Translations under genes and position numbers: made by a program
NCBI GenBank assembly: GCA_964017065.1
Contig: OZ024792.1
Location: forward strand, 8,087,385 to 8,151,384
Direction of reading: 5' to 3'
Length of the DNA: 64,000 nucleotides
DNA from: Haliclona indistincta
Lineage: Eukaryota > Porifera > Demospongiae > Haplosclerida > Chalinidae
Shown here: one piece after another, positions 1-11,653 of the stretch
Layout: each line of letters opens with the position of its first letter
Position numbering within the stretch: the first letter of the stretch is position 1
Notes under the pieces: generated by a model
The model's input: only the letters and a program-made list of their open reading frames with translations
Database searches by the model: none
What the model was told of the DNA's origin: nothing

Positions 1-3000
1 CCATCATCTCCGTCGCTGCACTGGTACTGTCCTAGGGTAGTATACGTCTGTCCCTCCACTAGTGTACGCTCCTCGGGCTCGGTCGTGAATCGAGGTACGT
101 TGTCATTAGCATTCAGGACTAATACATAGACCACAGCTTGTCCGGAGTTAGGAGGCGTACCAGCATCTGATGCTTGCACGACGAGAGTGTATGATTTGAC
201 TGTCTCATAGTCGAGTTGACCGATGAGAGAAATGATTCCGCTTTCATCTCCAATTGAAAAGATGGAAGGAGAGCTGATGAGACTGTAAGTGAGCTGTGTG
301 TTGGTAGTAGAAGTTGCATTGATGTCCAGGAATGGGTGAATCGGAGAAGATGACTCACTGAGCATGATCGTATAGCTACTGTTCTCAGCAGAGAAGGTAA
401 TATTGGTGTTGACTTGAATTGTGGCACTCACTTGAGCCGTGTCATTGAAATCTTGATTGAGTGCCCCAAGACACTGGACAGGGAAGGAGTAAGTCCCGCT
501 GAGAGGAAGAGCCATTGAAATGGTGACCAATCCTCCAGGTGAAACAGAGAAGAACTGGGCGTACTCTGAGGCAGGTAGCTGGTAAGTGAGGTCGCTGTTC
601 ACTCCCTCATCTGGGTCAGTGCATTCAACAGTGACCACAGTACTGCCTACAGTAGCTAGCTGAGGTGTTAGAGACGCCACATACAGTGCTTCGGTAAAAC
701 CTGGCTTCGAGTCATCAATGTCAGTTACTACTATTGTCACTGGTACCTCAACCATCCTGGGCGGTTGTCCTCCATCAGCTACACGAATAGTAAAGTTATG
801 GCTGCTCTGTTTCTCCCTGTCTACTGTTCCTGTGACCTGGACGTCTCCTTGTGAATTGATACCAAAGATGGACTGTATCGGTATCAGAGAGTACGAGAGT
901 TGACCGTCAGCACCACTGTCGCCATCAGACGCCATGACCTGAAGTATAGTGGACCCAATAATGGCTCCTTCTTGTAGAACCAGAGAATAACTTGTGTTGG
1001 TAACAACTGGAGTGAACTCATTGGAGGGGATCACTGAAACACGAACTGTTACATCCTGAGATTGAGGAGGCAAGCCACCATCAGTTACTCTAACTATCAA
1101 AGTGTATTGTTCAGTTGTTTCATAGTCAAGAGCAGTGTTCGCGTTCACTACACCACTAGAATCAACAGAGAAGGTGTTGCCAGTGTTCCCAGAGACAATA
1201 GAGTAAGAAAGGTTACCGAAAGATCCGATGTCTTCATCAGAGCAATTGAGAGGAATTGGTTCGATCATGTTGAGAGGAATAGCTTCTGATATTTGGTGGT
1301 TGATAATGATAGGATTGCACTGTGGCGAGAATTCATTGGCGTCTGTTACGGATACTTGCAGAGTTGAATAGACTGTGAACTGTGGATCAAAGGCACTGAT
1401 GTTAAGTATGTACTCGCTCTGAGCATAGAAGTTGAGTTTAGCAGTGACGAACAGTTCTCCAGTGTTGGGTGCAAGAGTGAACGGCAGCACGCTCTCATTC
1501 TCAAGACGAAATCGGATGATACCAAATGTTCCTTTGTCGGGATCTTCTGCTGTGACACGGAACAAGAAAGAGAAAAGAGCAGCTGATTCGCTGACTATCA
1601 CATTGGTCGGCAGATTTGTGAATTCAGGCGAGTGGTCGTTTTCAGATCGTATTCGAACTAAAATATTGACTTCTGTCGACAAAGAAGGCGTACCCATATC
1701 CCTTGCTTGAATCCTCACATTAAGAGCGGTTCTGTTTGCTTGTTCTAGTGGATTTGCAAGGAAGAGAATACCATTGGAATTCACTCCCAATACACCATAG
1801 TCGTCTTCAATGCTATAGCTGATGTTGGCGTTCAGACCAGTGTCTGCATCAGAGCAGTTCAGATTGATGATTATCGAGCCCACCTCCAGCTCTGGTTCGA
1901 TGTCTACAGCAGTCACAAAGACACCACAGACAGGAGCGTTGTCATTGACGTCTCGAATGTAAATGATGAGCTCGGCGCTGTCTGACTTGATGGGAGCGAC
2001 AGTACCCTCAGGAAGTTGCTCAGTAGCTACAACGACCATCTTGTAAAATGGCACGATCTCTCTGTCAAGCACAGATGTAACGAGGACGTCCCCACTTGCA
2101 ACATCAATATTGAAGGCATTGGGTACAGTGAGGTTTTGCAGCATGAAGGTGAACTGCTCGGTCTCATTGTCTGTTGCTATGATTGTCACCACGACTGAAC
2201 CAAACGTAGCGTTCTCATTGACAAATGCTACTATCGTGCCATTACCGATCCTGGGCTGAGATGTGTCGTCCCTGAAGACAATGATGAGACCAGAACTGAG
2301 ATCAGAGAAGACAGGGACACCATGATCAGAGCACCTGAAGGTGACAAAGTACTGGACGTTGGACTGATTCTCACCAAGAATCAGTGGATTAGCTACTCGA
2401 ACCGATCCACTAGTCGAGTCGATCTCAAGCGCTCCTCCAGTGTTCCCCGATACAATTGAATACGATATCAGACCATTCAGTCCTTCCTCAGTGTCATTAC
2501 ACTGCACAGCAAACAGCTCGGTGCCGACAGGAGTGAGCTCGCTCACTGAGACTACTGGAGTGCCTGTGATAAACATTGGCTCCTCAAAGTTGCCGTCAGT
2601 AAATTGGATATTGACCACGGTGGTCTCAGTAAACATACCGTCCGATATACTGATGGTAAGCAAGACAAATGTCTCACTCGCGTTCTGAATCGAGTTGATG
2701 AGTCGAATGATACCGAGTGTGTTGATATCAAAATATGGATTGACTTGTAAGCTAAACTGTAAGTTGCCGCCAACATCGCGATCTTTGTCTGTTGCTACAA
2801 TAGTTCCAATTTGAAACAGATCTGGCGCTGTGCGAGAGGCGGTAAAATTGTAGCTCACCTGACTGAATGTGGGAGGGTTGTCATTGCGTGCTAAGACATT
2901 CACTGCTACAGTAGCTGTGTCAGAATTTCCGGCGTTATCAAGACATCTCACCATGAAGCCAATGCTCTGGATTACCTCGTAGTCGATGGTATGATTGAGG

Positions 3001-4032
3001 AAAATGATTCCTTTCAAAGGGTCAGCTATGATGAAGTGCTGGATGACTTGAGGAGAAGGGTTGACAAACTCGATACGTTCAAGTGCACCGATACCAACAT
3101 CACCATCTGTGCAAGAAGCATTAGCTACTATCGTTCCTACGGTGTTAGGGTCGTCCTCTACGATGCTCACTTCAAAATTGTTCTGGGAAAACATCGGGAA
3201 GTTGTCATTAGCTGGTAAAAAGTAGATCACAATCGAGTTCGATGTGTAGCATTGATTTGAGGGGTCACAAGCTTCAACGGATACTACAGCAATTTGAAAT
3301 CCTGCAGGAATGTCAGCATCAGGTTGCTGGGCTATCGTCACATTTCCTGATGCCGCTTCAATGTTGAACAGCGGCTGGTCGAACCCACCCAACGAGAACG
3401 ATATTACACTGTCTTCACCATCATCCCCGTCAGATGCTGAGAGAAGAATTACTGCTCCGCCTACACTTGAAGACACAAGCAAATCACCAATAAATACTTC
3501 ACTCTCGTTGAACACTAAAATACCAAGAGAGGGTACACTCTTATCTATAAGCGTAGCTATCGGATGGAACTCATTGATTGGTTGAATGATGATCTCCACA
3601 ATGGCAGAGGCTGTGGAGGTTCCTGTGATGGGAGAGACGCCAGTGCAGGTAACCGTGAAGGTGTAAGAGGTACGATCTTCATAATCTAGATCTTCAGTAG
3701 CGCTGAATTCACCACTTGTTGGGTTGACAGAGAATGGAATGGTGATGGAAGAGGCTGGTATACTGTAAGTAATAGCAGAGTCTCCAGTACCTGTGCATTC
3801 GACACTCAGGAAGTCAACTGGTCTTTCATGCACTGTCCCATCAAGATCAGTACCGGTCTCTGGAACAGCAGTTGAATACATGCTAGTTTGGAACTCCACT
3901 ACTGCTTGGACGCTCCAACCTGCAGTGAGAAAATAGCATTATAAAAGGCGCAATAAATCGCGCATTCTATTACTGTATACCTTGCAGCAGGAGAAGGCTA
4001 ACGAGACACAACAGCCGTCGGGCGGACGACAT
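1..4032 (-). CDS. Large cadherin, 5' part (runs off the left edge)
   Basis: Start codon at 4032. Exon 1 is 4032-3981 and encodes a signal peptide (MSSARRLLCLVSLLLLQG); the intron 3980-3920 is GT-AG, and one long exon runs from 3919 to position 1 with no stop seen. The frame shows repeated cadherin signatures: LDYE followed by DxGxPP (for example DAGTPPNSGQ then NANDNVPRF near 100-210, LDYETTEQYTL then DGGLPPQ near 1070-1125), and inter-domain linkers NDNAPVC, NDHSPEF, NEFSPQC, NDNPPTF, ANDNFPMF and NEFHPI. Linker spacing suggests roughly 11-12 extracellular cadherin repeats here, each binding calcium at the linker. No transmembrane segment or cytoplasmic tail is visible, so whether it is Fat-like, protocadherin-like or secreted cannot be decided. 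Expected at the cell surface, in adhesion or signalling. Cadherin family is certain; subfamily is not. Confidence 0.9.
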
Positions 4033-4607
4033 GGTGACGCGGGTGATTCGTGTTTGCTGTGTGCGATACGACGCCGGTAGATATTGCCCGGCTTCGGAAA
4101 GCAAGATCACCGGCTACTTCAGCAGAAATCTCTTGAATCTAGCTAAAATCGTTTAAAGAAGAACGACCACGAATTGTCATGGGAGAGAAACTATTTGTCA
4201 ATAGGTACCAGCTCCACCCTTCTGAGCAGCAAAGTTCGAACAAACAACAACACGGTGGCGCGCAATGCAGATGAAATTCATGGCCGCGTGCAATCCATGA
4301 ATAGCTGCATATAGCAAAGTCACCGTCAACCACAAGAGAGAATTCATCGTTGAACTATTAAAAGATCGAGGCCTTGTTATGTGCCGAACACAATATTCAC
4401 GTGGATGAAAGTGTACATGTAACAAGGTGCATCAGTAATGAATTATAACGTTGATTTAGTACTGTATAATTATACATGTTTATTTTGCTAGTAGGCGCTA
4501 GGCACAATCTGCATGTGAAATCGTGTGGTCCTGAATATTGAACACGCATTAGAGATGGTGCACAGTAGCTAGAGATGATGATTTTAATGCAGTATAGCAG
4601 CTGCTCA
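4033..4607. other. Intergenic, cadherin to IER3IP1
   Basis: About 575 bases between the cadherin start codon (4032, minus) and the stop codon of IER3IP1 (4608, minus). It should hold the cadherin promoter and the IER3IP1 3' untranslated region. The short open frames here show no family resemblance. I see no repeat or RNA gene. Confidence 0.5.
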
Positions 4608-4986
4608 TTATCCTAACACAAGTTCATACAATATGACTAACACATTCACCGCCATTAGTGGAACTGCAGCAATGAGAGAGAAATAAGAATAATATACACG
4701 CAGAGAGAGGCAACAGCTCACCTCTAAGCAGTGTTTGAACAGCTGTGATGAGACTGACAATCTGATGCTTCACGCCTCCCTGGTCTCCAAATCCTTCATT
4801 ACCATAGTCTCTGCCCCATCCAACTAGAGCCGCCATAATAGATCACACGTACAGTGAAGAGAAACAATGAAAGATTCAATAATGTATAACTATACTTTTT
4901 CTAAGAAATCTCTCTTCGTTCAGAATAGCTATTGCGTTGATCACAAGCAAGGCAGCTTCGAAAAGACATCCCAAAGTGAACGCCAT
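4608..4986 (-). CDS. IER3IP1: IER3IP1 / Yos1 family small membrane protein
   Basis: Three exons: 4986-4896, 4823-4722 and 4663-4608, all with GT-AG introns; phases join cleanly to give 82 residues, the length I recall for human IER3IP1. The protein begins MAFTLGCLFEAALLVINAIA (first membrane segment), continues with the conserved NEERFLRKIGWGRDYG and GFGDQGGVKHQ block, and ends VPLMAVNVLVILYELVLG (second membrane segment). Yos1/IER3IP1 works in the endoplasmic reticulum and early Golgi, where Yos1 supports ER-to-Golgi transport. The start codon is 82 bases from that of the divergent PMF1 gene, so the two probably share a promoter. Identification is by sequence pattern and is very secure. Confidence 0.94.
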
Positions 4987-5068
4987 TGTTGTTAAAAGTC
5001 CCGCCCATGTGCTAAAGGCGTGGTCAACCACGCCTTGATAATAAAAGGCGGCAACGTTCAAAGCTAAG
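4987..5068. promoter_or_regulatory. Shared divergent promoter, IER3IP1 / PMF1
   Basis: Only 82 bases separate the two start codons, which face away from each other. Both transcripts must therefore start within this segment or overlap each other. No TATA-like box stands out. The bidirectional promoter is an inference from spacing alone. Confidence 0.55.
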
Positions 5069-5838
5069 ATGGCCGCCTCCGAAAGAGAAGTTACTACCGA
5101 TCACACACTGGACCAGGAGAGCTCCAGACCGCCACAAGAGAAAAAAGACAATATATACGTCGAGTATCTCCAAAAAATACTGGACGAGATAAGGAATAAC
5201 GTCGTAAAGTGAGCAATCATGAATGTTGTATGTTCTCAGTCTGTTCACCTATCCCTTTATGATAGTTATGATGGTCTACCAGAGCCACTCCAGGAAGACG
5301 TTCGTGAGAGTGCTGAGGAACTTATACAACAGCTGCAGCCACAACTGAATGAAAACTTGCAAGTAAGACACCGTATAAGACTGAGGATGGTTACCATCAC
5401 TACCACCTGGTCACAGGTCCAGCTTGATCAGATGATGCTTGAGTTCAATACAGTAGACAAGTTACAAGAACTAGCTAGACTCAAGACACAGTATCACAAC
5501 CATGGACCAGCATGGTTAGTTGAGTAGTCTTGATACCACCACCACACCTCCCCCTCTCTCTGCCCTAGGAAGCACTCTGGCATAGCTGAAGTGGATTATT
5601 CTGTGCAGGCTGATGTGTCTGCTAAACTCCTCTACCCACACTATGAGGAGCTACACTCTGAGGTGAGAGCTTAACCAGCTGCTGCTGCCTGATCCTAGTG
5701 TTGCTGCTGCAGGTTATGGCTACAGCTAGTGAGCTATGGAGACGACACACACTAGCTGAGGAGAGATTGAAGCAACTAGGGAAAGATATAGACACATTAG
5801 CAGCTGACAATTTCACTAAAAGCAACCCCCTTCAATAA
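5069..5838 (+). CDS. PMF1: PMF1 / Nnf1 subunit of the MIS12 kinetochore complex
   Basis: Five exons: 5069-5208, about 5250-5362, 5417-5514, 5569-5662 and 5713-5838; the acceptor of exon 2 is the least certain. The product is about 190 residues, largely coiled-coil (ELIQQLQPQLNENLQ, VQLDQMMLEFNTVDKLQELA). The diagnostic piece spans exons 3-4: GPAWKHSGIAEVDYSV, matching the conserved PAW-x2-SGIPE block of vertebrate PMF1, followed by a C-terminal helix with ELWRRHTLAEERLKQL. PMF1/Nnf1 pairs with MIS12 in the four-subunit MIS12 complex that links centromeric chromatin to the outer kinetochore. It is head-to-head with IER3IP1. The 115-base gap to MAU2 downstream is very short. I am fairly sure of the family because of the PAW-SGI motif and coiled-coil layout. 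Confidence 0.8.
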
Positions 5839-5952
5839 CATCACTGTAATAATTCTTAATAACTAACCACGCCTACTATATGTAACCCGCCATTTCAAAG
5901 TCTCAGTTGAGGAGCCGAACGCGTTGGTAGACTCAGTACATGGACACTAGTC

Positions 5953-8021
5953 ATGGCTACTAGTGTGATGGCGGATCCAGAACAAGCTAGTGGTGAAGCC
6001 ACTGCTACTCTTGTAGCAATGGCGGACTACATGCTCGAACAGAACCCCCAGCAGATCGAGAAAGCCGTCCATTGCCTGTTAGCTGCTCTCACGCTCAATC
6101 CTCCATCGCGAGTGGGTGCCCGCTTGCAGCTACGACTAGGCTTGATCCTATACTATCATAGTAACAACCTGCTAGAGGCTAGACAGCATCTTGAGCAAGC
6201 CGTGAGTATCACACTCACACACTCATATTGAGTCTGCATGACCCAACCTGTGCAGATGCTACTGGCTCAGTACCTGGCTGGGTATGAGGAGGTGAGATTT
6301 GAGGCAGCCTCCATTCTCACCAAGATCCACCTGGAACAGGTAAACTAGTTGGGCTAAACTAGTTAGGTAAACTAGTTGGGCTAAACTAGTTAGCTAAACT
6401 AGTTAGGTAAACTAGTTGGCCTCTCCTCAAGGGGTGGTCACTCTGTACTCACATCTGTGACCATTACCAAAATGGTCAAGACAGAAATAAAGGAATGGTC
6501 AAGCGGTCAAGGCTCGCTGGAGCCGCTCTAGTCAACGGTCAAGACGTGTCAAAGCTAGCTAATTACCAAGGGGCATTAGCCGGGTCAATGCGGTTAAATC
6601 GGTGCAGTCAAACGGTCAAGGCTGGTCAAAATTCTTGACCGCGGTTGCAGATGTGAATACAGGACCAATTGGAGTGACCATCTCTTGCGGGAGGTCAGGG
6701 TGCAACCTGCATTGGACTTATTCTAGCTGCCAGAAATCTGGCGGCTCCAATCAGATTGCAGTTACATCACATTACCTAATTGCAGGGGTCCACTCACCAT
6801 GCCAAGACTGTTCTGATGAGTGTACTGGACTCCTCGTCCTCACACAGGTTCCCATACTGGAACTGCCGCTTGCTACTGCAGAAAGCGGTTAGTAAGTATT
6901 AGTTATTGCCCTCACGTGAGGGCATTAACCAACATTAATGACCGCGGGAAAGTCGGTTGCCCGAGACTGTATATGGGCAACCGACTTTCCCAAGGTCATT
7001 AATGTCGGTTAATGCCCGAGTTGTGTAGGGCAATAAATGATTTATTACATAGTTCATCACTGTGAGCGCAATAACATCGCGAAATTTTCAAACTCGCAAA
7101 GACACAACGGTCTGTTGCTATAGAAGACGCTACGCGCGGTCAATAACCTACATTAATGCTCTTGAATAGAGCAATCTGATTGATGAAAGATGACGTACTA
7201 TGTAATAATAAGACTGACTGACTGAGTGAGAGGGAGGGAGAGTATGTGTGTATGTATGTGTGTAACAGATTGTGTTGCTTCTCAGGATGTCCATGTCTAT
7301 GAGCGTGATAGTAAGAGTGTGCTGTCAACTCTCACTCAAGTTGCTCAACTTGCTGGCAGGAGCAATGCTCAGTACACTCAGCTACTATGCCTACTGTGCA
7401 AGGGAGCGGTACGTGTTTATCACCTCACTCCATAATCATTCTCTCCCTTCCTCACTAGCATCTTCTGATGTACAAGGAGTACCAGAGTGCAGCATCTGTC
7501 CTTAGTTCATGTAATGAGTTGATTGACTCTTACACTGGTCCCAAGACCACTCAGCTGAAGGCGTTCTACCTCACGATACAGGTGACTCACTTACTGACGG
7601 CCGGACAGGTTAGCTAGTGTACTAGCTACTGTCGTGATCACAGCTAGTGTGTTGGTAGATCAAGTCAGCTAAGCCTCATTTGAAGCAAGTACAACACTGT
7701 GTCAAGCTACTCAATGATGAACCAGACACTGGTTAGTGTTCTCTATTATACCAGTAGCTGTGTTGACCTGCTGTACAGCATCTTCCCAGGATCCGGGACT
7801 CACAGCTAACAGCTTTGAATGGTTGAACAAGGAGCAGCTGTTCATACTAGTGTATCTGGTAACCTCCTTGACTCAGTATTGTCTCACCCTCCATGTCCTG
7901 CACGCAGGTCAGTGTGATGTACTCCGTGCTTGCTGGACACACAGACAAGGCCTTATCCTACTCTAACAAGGCACTTAACCTGATTCAACAATCTGGAGGT
8001 ACAGCTTACATACACTCACTC

Positions 8022-8085
<64 letters not shown>

Positions 8086-11000
8086 AGACAGCAATCAGAT
8101 ATTGAGTGTATTCCAGGCTCATCTTCTAGAGCTGGTGGTGGTATGTCAGCTGATTCAAGGTCACTATTCAATTGCAGCTGACAAGGTATGCTTTGTGTGT
8201 CAACATAGCATATCTATGGTGTCACATAACTTGATCCCTCCCTCCTGTAGTTGTCTGAAGTGATACATGTTTGTCACAGACACCAGCACCTCACTTATTC
8301 CCACAGAGCTGTCCTGCACTGTCTATTGGTATGTGTGTGTGTGTGTGTGTGTGTGTGCGTGCGTGCGTGTGTGTGTGTGTGTGTGTGTGTATTCACTCAC
8401 TTTGTGTGCAGGGGTTGTATGCCTTTGCTACCAATGATCTCGATCGCGCTGGGTCTCAGTTCCATACTGCACTACAGGTAGCAGCACTAGAGATGCTGTC
8501 TCTGTACTGTTCTGTTATTATTGTCTTCTTCAGCACACTAATCGTAAAGAGCTTCGTATGTTTGTTAGTCTCAATCTGGTTATCGTGTACATCAAGCAGC
8601 TACCTCACAAAGAGAGAGAGGTGAGTAGGGAAAGGGAGGGGCCTCGGCTGCTATTGTGTTATCACTTTAGTTGAGTGCATTAATGGAGTCACTTCAGTCA
8701 GAAAACGGCAATGATTAGTGAGTGTGTGTGTGCTTGCAGTGTGAGTGAGTGTGTGTGTTTTGTGATGGTGTCCTTGCAGTGGTCAGAGTTGTAAAGGTAC
8801 TCTCATGTTCATTCGTGGTCTTCATGCTTACTCTCAACTCAAGTTCCACGAAGCCAAGTACTAACTATATCGTACAATAATGTAGCACTATTTTAAATTT
8901 ATCACTTTCAGGCATCATTTGAGAGATACTCTAGTGGTATCCAATGGCAACGACCTTACCAAGCTGACCTCTTGTTCTCTTGTGGTACTAGGACAGATCT
9001 TTCTCTCGCTAGGGAACACACAGGTCAGTGGTTGTTGCTATAGCAACCACAGGGTTGAATTTTCATATGTGAATGTGGTTGTGTGGTGTCCACCTATCAG
9101 TTGCCAAGCAACTTTTTGAATGTAATTTGGCATCAGTCTTTGAAGCCATATATGGTATAGGGTAACTGGTATGATAAACCAGTCTGGCCCTGTTAGTAAT
9201 GATGGTATGATACACAGGAAACCAAGGATATGGCTACACCAGCCCATCAATTAGCCACCAAGATATCGGACAGGAGTCTTCAGGCCTGGGCGTGTGCTCT
9301 ACTGGGAGGTGAGTAAGTAAGAGTAGCGACGTATAGCTATGATGGGGTGTTGCTGCTGTAGAGCTGTACCACTCTACTGGTGACAGTGCTAATGAATCAT
9401 CGGCTCTACAGAACCTGTCACGAGTAACGAGAGAGCTAGCAGAAGGTGAGTAGACATGTAGCAGCCCTCTCACTCACTCTCACTCATTCTCTCCAGAGTG
9501 TCAGCGAGCAAGCCAGCTACCCAATCATAATCTGATACAGGTTGTCTGTCTGTCTGTTGTCTGTAATTTGAGCTGGTGTGTGGTTGGGTGTGGTATGAGT
9601 GGAATGCTGTGTGTTGTGTTTACGATATCAAGTGATGTTGTGTCTCTTGTTCATGCAGTGGACTGTGGGAGACTGGCCCGTCGCACACCACACTTCTGCA
9701 CATGACGCCATCTCATTGCTATCAACTGGTGACAGAGAAGAGGCTACCCCAGTCGTTCATGAGAGACAAAGAGGCATGCTGGAACGGCAGCCGTTAGTTG
9801 ATAGAAGGAGTCGTGATACAGTTACCACACCAACACATCATCATCATGGCAGTGATATTGAGACCACGCCCACACAATCTATGCATGGTAGTACAGTGAC
9901 ACGAACTAAGCATTATAGTGATGAGAGAGTTATCACTCTGCATCATGGTGGTGACAGGGTTACCTCTCCAGCAGTGTATCATGGTGGTGACAGGGTTACC
10001 TCTCCAGCAGTGTATCATGGTGGTGACAGGGTTACCTCTCCAGCAGTGTATCATGGTGGTGACAGGGTTACCTCTCCAGCAATGCGTCATGGTGACAGGG
10101 TTACCTCTCCAGCAGTGTATCATGGTGACAGGGTGACCTCTCCGGCAGTGTACCATGGTGACAGGGTGACCACTCCAATTCAATCGATGCATCATGATGG
10201 ATCTCAAGCTAGGCGTCATGGTTCGACCACTCCAGCACAATCTAGACATCAAGGTGCCATTGATACATATGCAACTCAGCAGCGCCAACCAGTGTCTCAT
10301 CAAGCAGTTCATAATGATGATGGTAAACCTCCACCGAGACACTCACCCGCTATCCTCTCACCTACTCTACGAGCTGCTCACCATTCTTCTCCTCAACACA
10401 TCCCTGGTGTTCAGTCTGGAATGGCTCGTGTTCCTTCACCTCACAAGATGACCTCTCCTCCAACTCAATCGTATTCTCCCCATCCTGGACCTCCATCTCT
10501 CCCTGCTTCATTCTCTCAGCAGCCTCTCTCTCACTCTACTCCTCACCACCAGAAGCACTACCAGAAGTCTCCTCAACCTGGTTTTGTTCAATCGTCTCAA
10601 TCTCCATCACTGTCTCATTCTCCTCACTCAGAGGCTGTAATGCCATCTCCTGAAAAGCCCTCTCCATCCTCTTCTCACCATCACTCACCTGCTGGCTCCT
10701 CTCAGCACAGCCCTGTTGTGTCTAATCTAATGCACCATCGTCATCAAGAATCTCAACATCATCTTCATCAGCAACAGCTATATCAGAAGCGACAACAAGA
10801 ACTGCTCCAGCAGCAAATGACGATGAGTCCTGATCGAAGCCAGAATCCCATGTACCCTCCAGGACAGTTCAGTCACAGCCCTCAACACCTCTCCCCAGGC
10901 CGGCACTCATTGTCAGTTCAACAGCATCTTGCACATCAACAAAGACAGCAGCAGCAACTACTCCAGCAAGAGGCTGCTAGACAGCAACAGCAACTGCTCC

Positions 11001-11653
11001 AGCAAGAGACTGCTAGACAGCAACAGCAACTGCTCCAGCAAGAGACTGCTAGACAACAACAGCAACTGCTCCAGCAAGAGGCTGCTAGACAGCAACAGCA
11101 ACTGCTCCAGCAAGAGACTGCTAGACAGCAACAGCAACTGCTCCAGCAAGAGGCTGCTAGACAGCAACAGCAACTGCTCCAGCAAGAGGCTGCTAGACAG
11201 CAACAGCAACTGCTCCAGCAAGAGGCTGCTGCTAGACAGCAACAGGAAAGACAGCAATTAGCCTTACAGCATCAAGAGAGACAGCAAGAACATCAAGAGA
11301 GGTTACAGCAAGAAAGACAACTAGCAATGCAACAACAGCAGGAGAGACAACGACTAGCCTTACAGCAGCAACAAGCCCTTCAGCAGCAGCAATCACTACG
11401 TCAGCAGCAGGAAAGGCAGCAAGCTTTCCAACAGCACTTTGTCCAGCAGCAGCTGATGCAGCAACAGATAATGCAGCAACAAGCCGTCATGCGACCCGGG
11501 CTCCAGATGCTGGGCTCTCCTCATGGCGCCATGATGCCCGGCGGCCATTACTCAATGCAGGGACAGCATGAGTTAAGGCCGCCATCATTGATACGACTAC
11601 CTCCTCCACCATCAGGGAACACTCCGCCTTATAGTCAGTACAGAAACATGTAA
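5953..11653 (+). CDS. MAU2: MAU2 (SCC4) cohesin-loading factor with long repeat-rich C-terminal tail
   Basis: Nineteen exons, all with matching phases: 5953-6201, 6256-6339, 6786-6887, 7286-7408, 7459-7608, 7659-7731, 7779-7858, 7908-7998, 8088-8185, 8251-8328, 8412-8477, 8534-8620, 8671-8717, 8780-8857, 8912-9023, 9218-9308, 9362-9445, 9497-9540, 9659-11653; total 1243 residues. Residues 1-579 are the MAU2 TPR-like superhelix: VRFEAASILTKIHLEQ, FPYWNCRLLLQKA, FEWLNKEQLFILVYLV, HHLRDTLVVSNGNDLTKLT and LPNHNLIQWTV all match human MAU2 blocks in order. MAU2 binds NIPBL and loads cohesin on chromatin. The last exon adds 664 residues: tandem 11-12-residue YHGGDRVTSPAV repeats, a Ser/Pro/His-rich stretch, then 14-residue RQQQQLLQQE(A/T)A repeats and more poly-Q. 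Human MAU2 ends soon after the HNLI-W block, so this tail is unusual. Confidence 0.92.
6340..6785 (+). repeat. Intron 2 of MAU2 with short degenerate repeats
   Basis: The 446-base intron starts with several copies of a roughly 12-base motif (taaactagttag/ggc) at 6340-6420 and then carries many scattered copies of ggtcaag at 6470-6640. No coding potential is convincing and no gene is called here. Confidence 0.6.
6903..7036. mobile_element. Fold-back (MITE-like) element in MAU2 intron 3
   Basis: About 134 bases form an almost complete hairpin. The left arm begins TTATTGCCCT and includes GGGCATTAACC, CATTAATGACC and GGGAAAGTCGGTTGCCC; the right arm carries the reverse complements of the same blocks, with a few mismatches, around a loop near 6966-6975. 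Ends are inverted (TTATTGCCC ... GGGCAATAA). No clear target-site duplication was found. It has no coding capacity, so it would be non-autonomous if mobile. Confidence 0.7.
8023..8087 (+). repeat. (CT)n microsatellite ending at a MAU2 acceptor
   Basis: A run of about 30 CT dinucleotides serves as the polypyrimidine tract of MAU2 intron 8; exon 9 begins at 8088 directly after ...cttctag. Confidence 0.9.
8329..8390 (+). repeat. (GT)n microsatellite beginning at a MAU2 donor
   Basis: MAU2 intron 10 begins gtatgtgtgtgt and continues as an interrupted GT/GC run to about 8390. The donor GT is the first unit of the run. Confidence 0.85.
9936..10170 (+). repeat. In-frame 33-36-bp minisatellite in the MAU2 tail
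   Basis: Tandem units of 36 bases (catcatggtggtgacagggt and so on), shifting to 33-base units after 10085, encode repeated YHGGDRVTSPAV or YHGDRVTSPAV. Copies are nearly identical at the DNA level, which implies recent expansion. The overlapping open frame on the minus strand is a shadow of this periodicity. Confidence 0.85.
10935..11235 (+). repeat. In-frame 42-bp minisatellite encoding a Gln-rich repeat
   Basis: About seven to eight near-identical 42-base units (cagcaacagcaactgctcca and so on) encode RQQQQLLQQEAA/RQQQQLLQQETA. Glutamine codons are mixed CAG and CAA. The long open frames in other phases over the same segment are shadows. Confidence 0.88.

Noticed and set aside
6602..7002. 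Open frames across MAU2 introns 2-3
   Set aside because: Only 6786-6887 is supported, as MAU2 exon 3 in a different frame (FPYWNCRLLL); the longer frames ignore the splice sites.
9794..11261. Overlapping open frames on both strands across the MAU2 tail
   Set aside because: They are phase shadows of the in-frame 33-36-bp and 42-bp minisatellites; the MAU2 frame is fixed by 18 upstream exon junctions.
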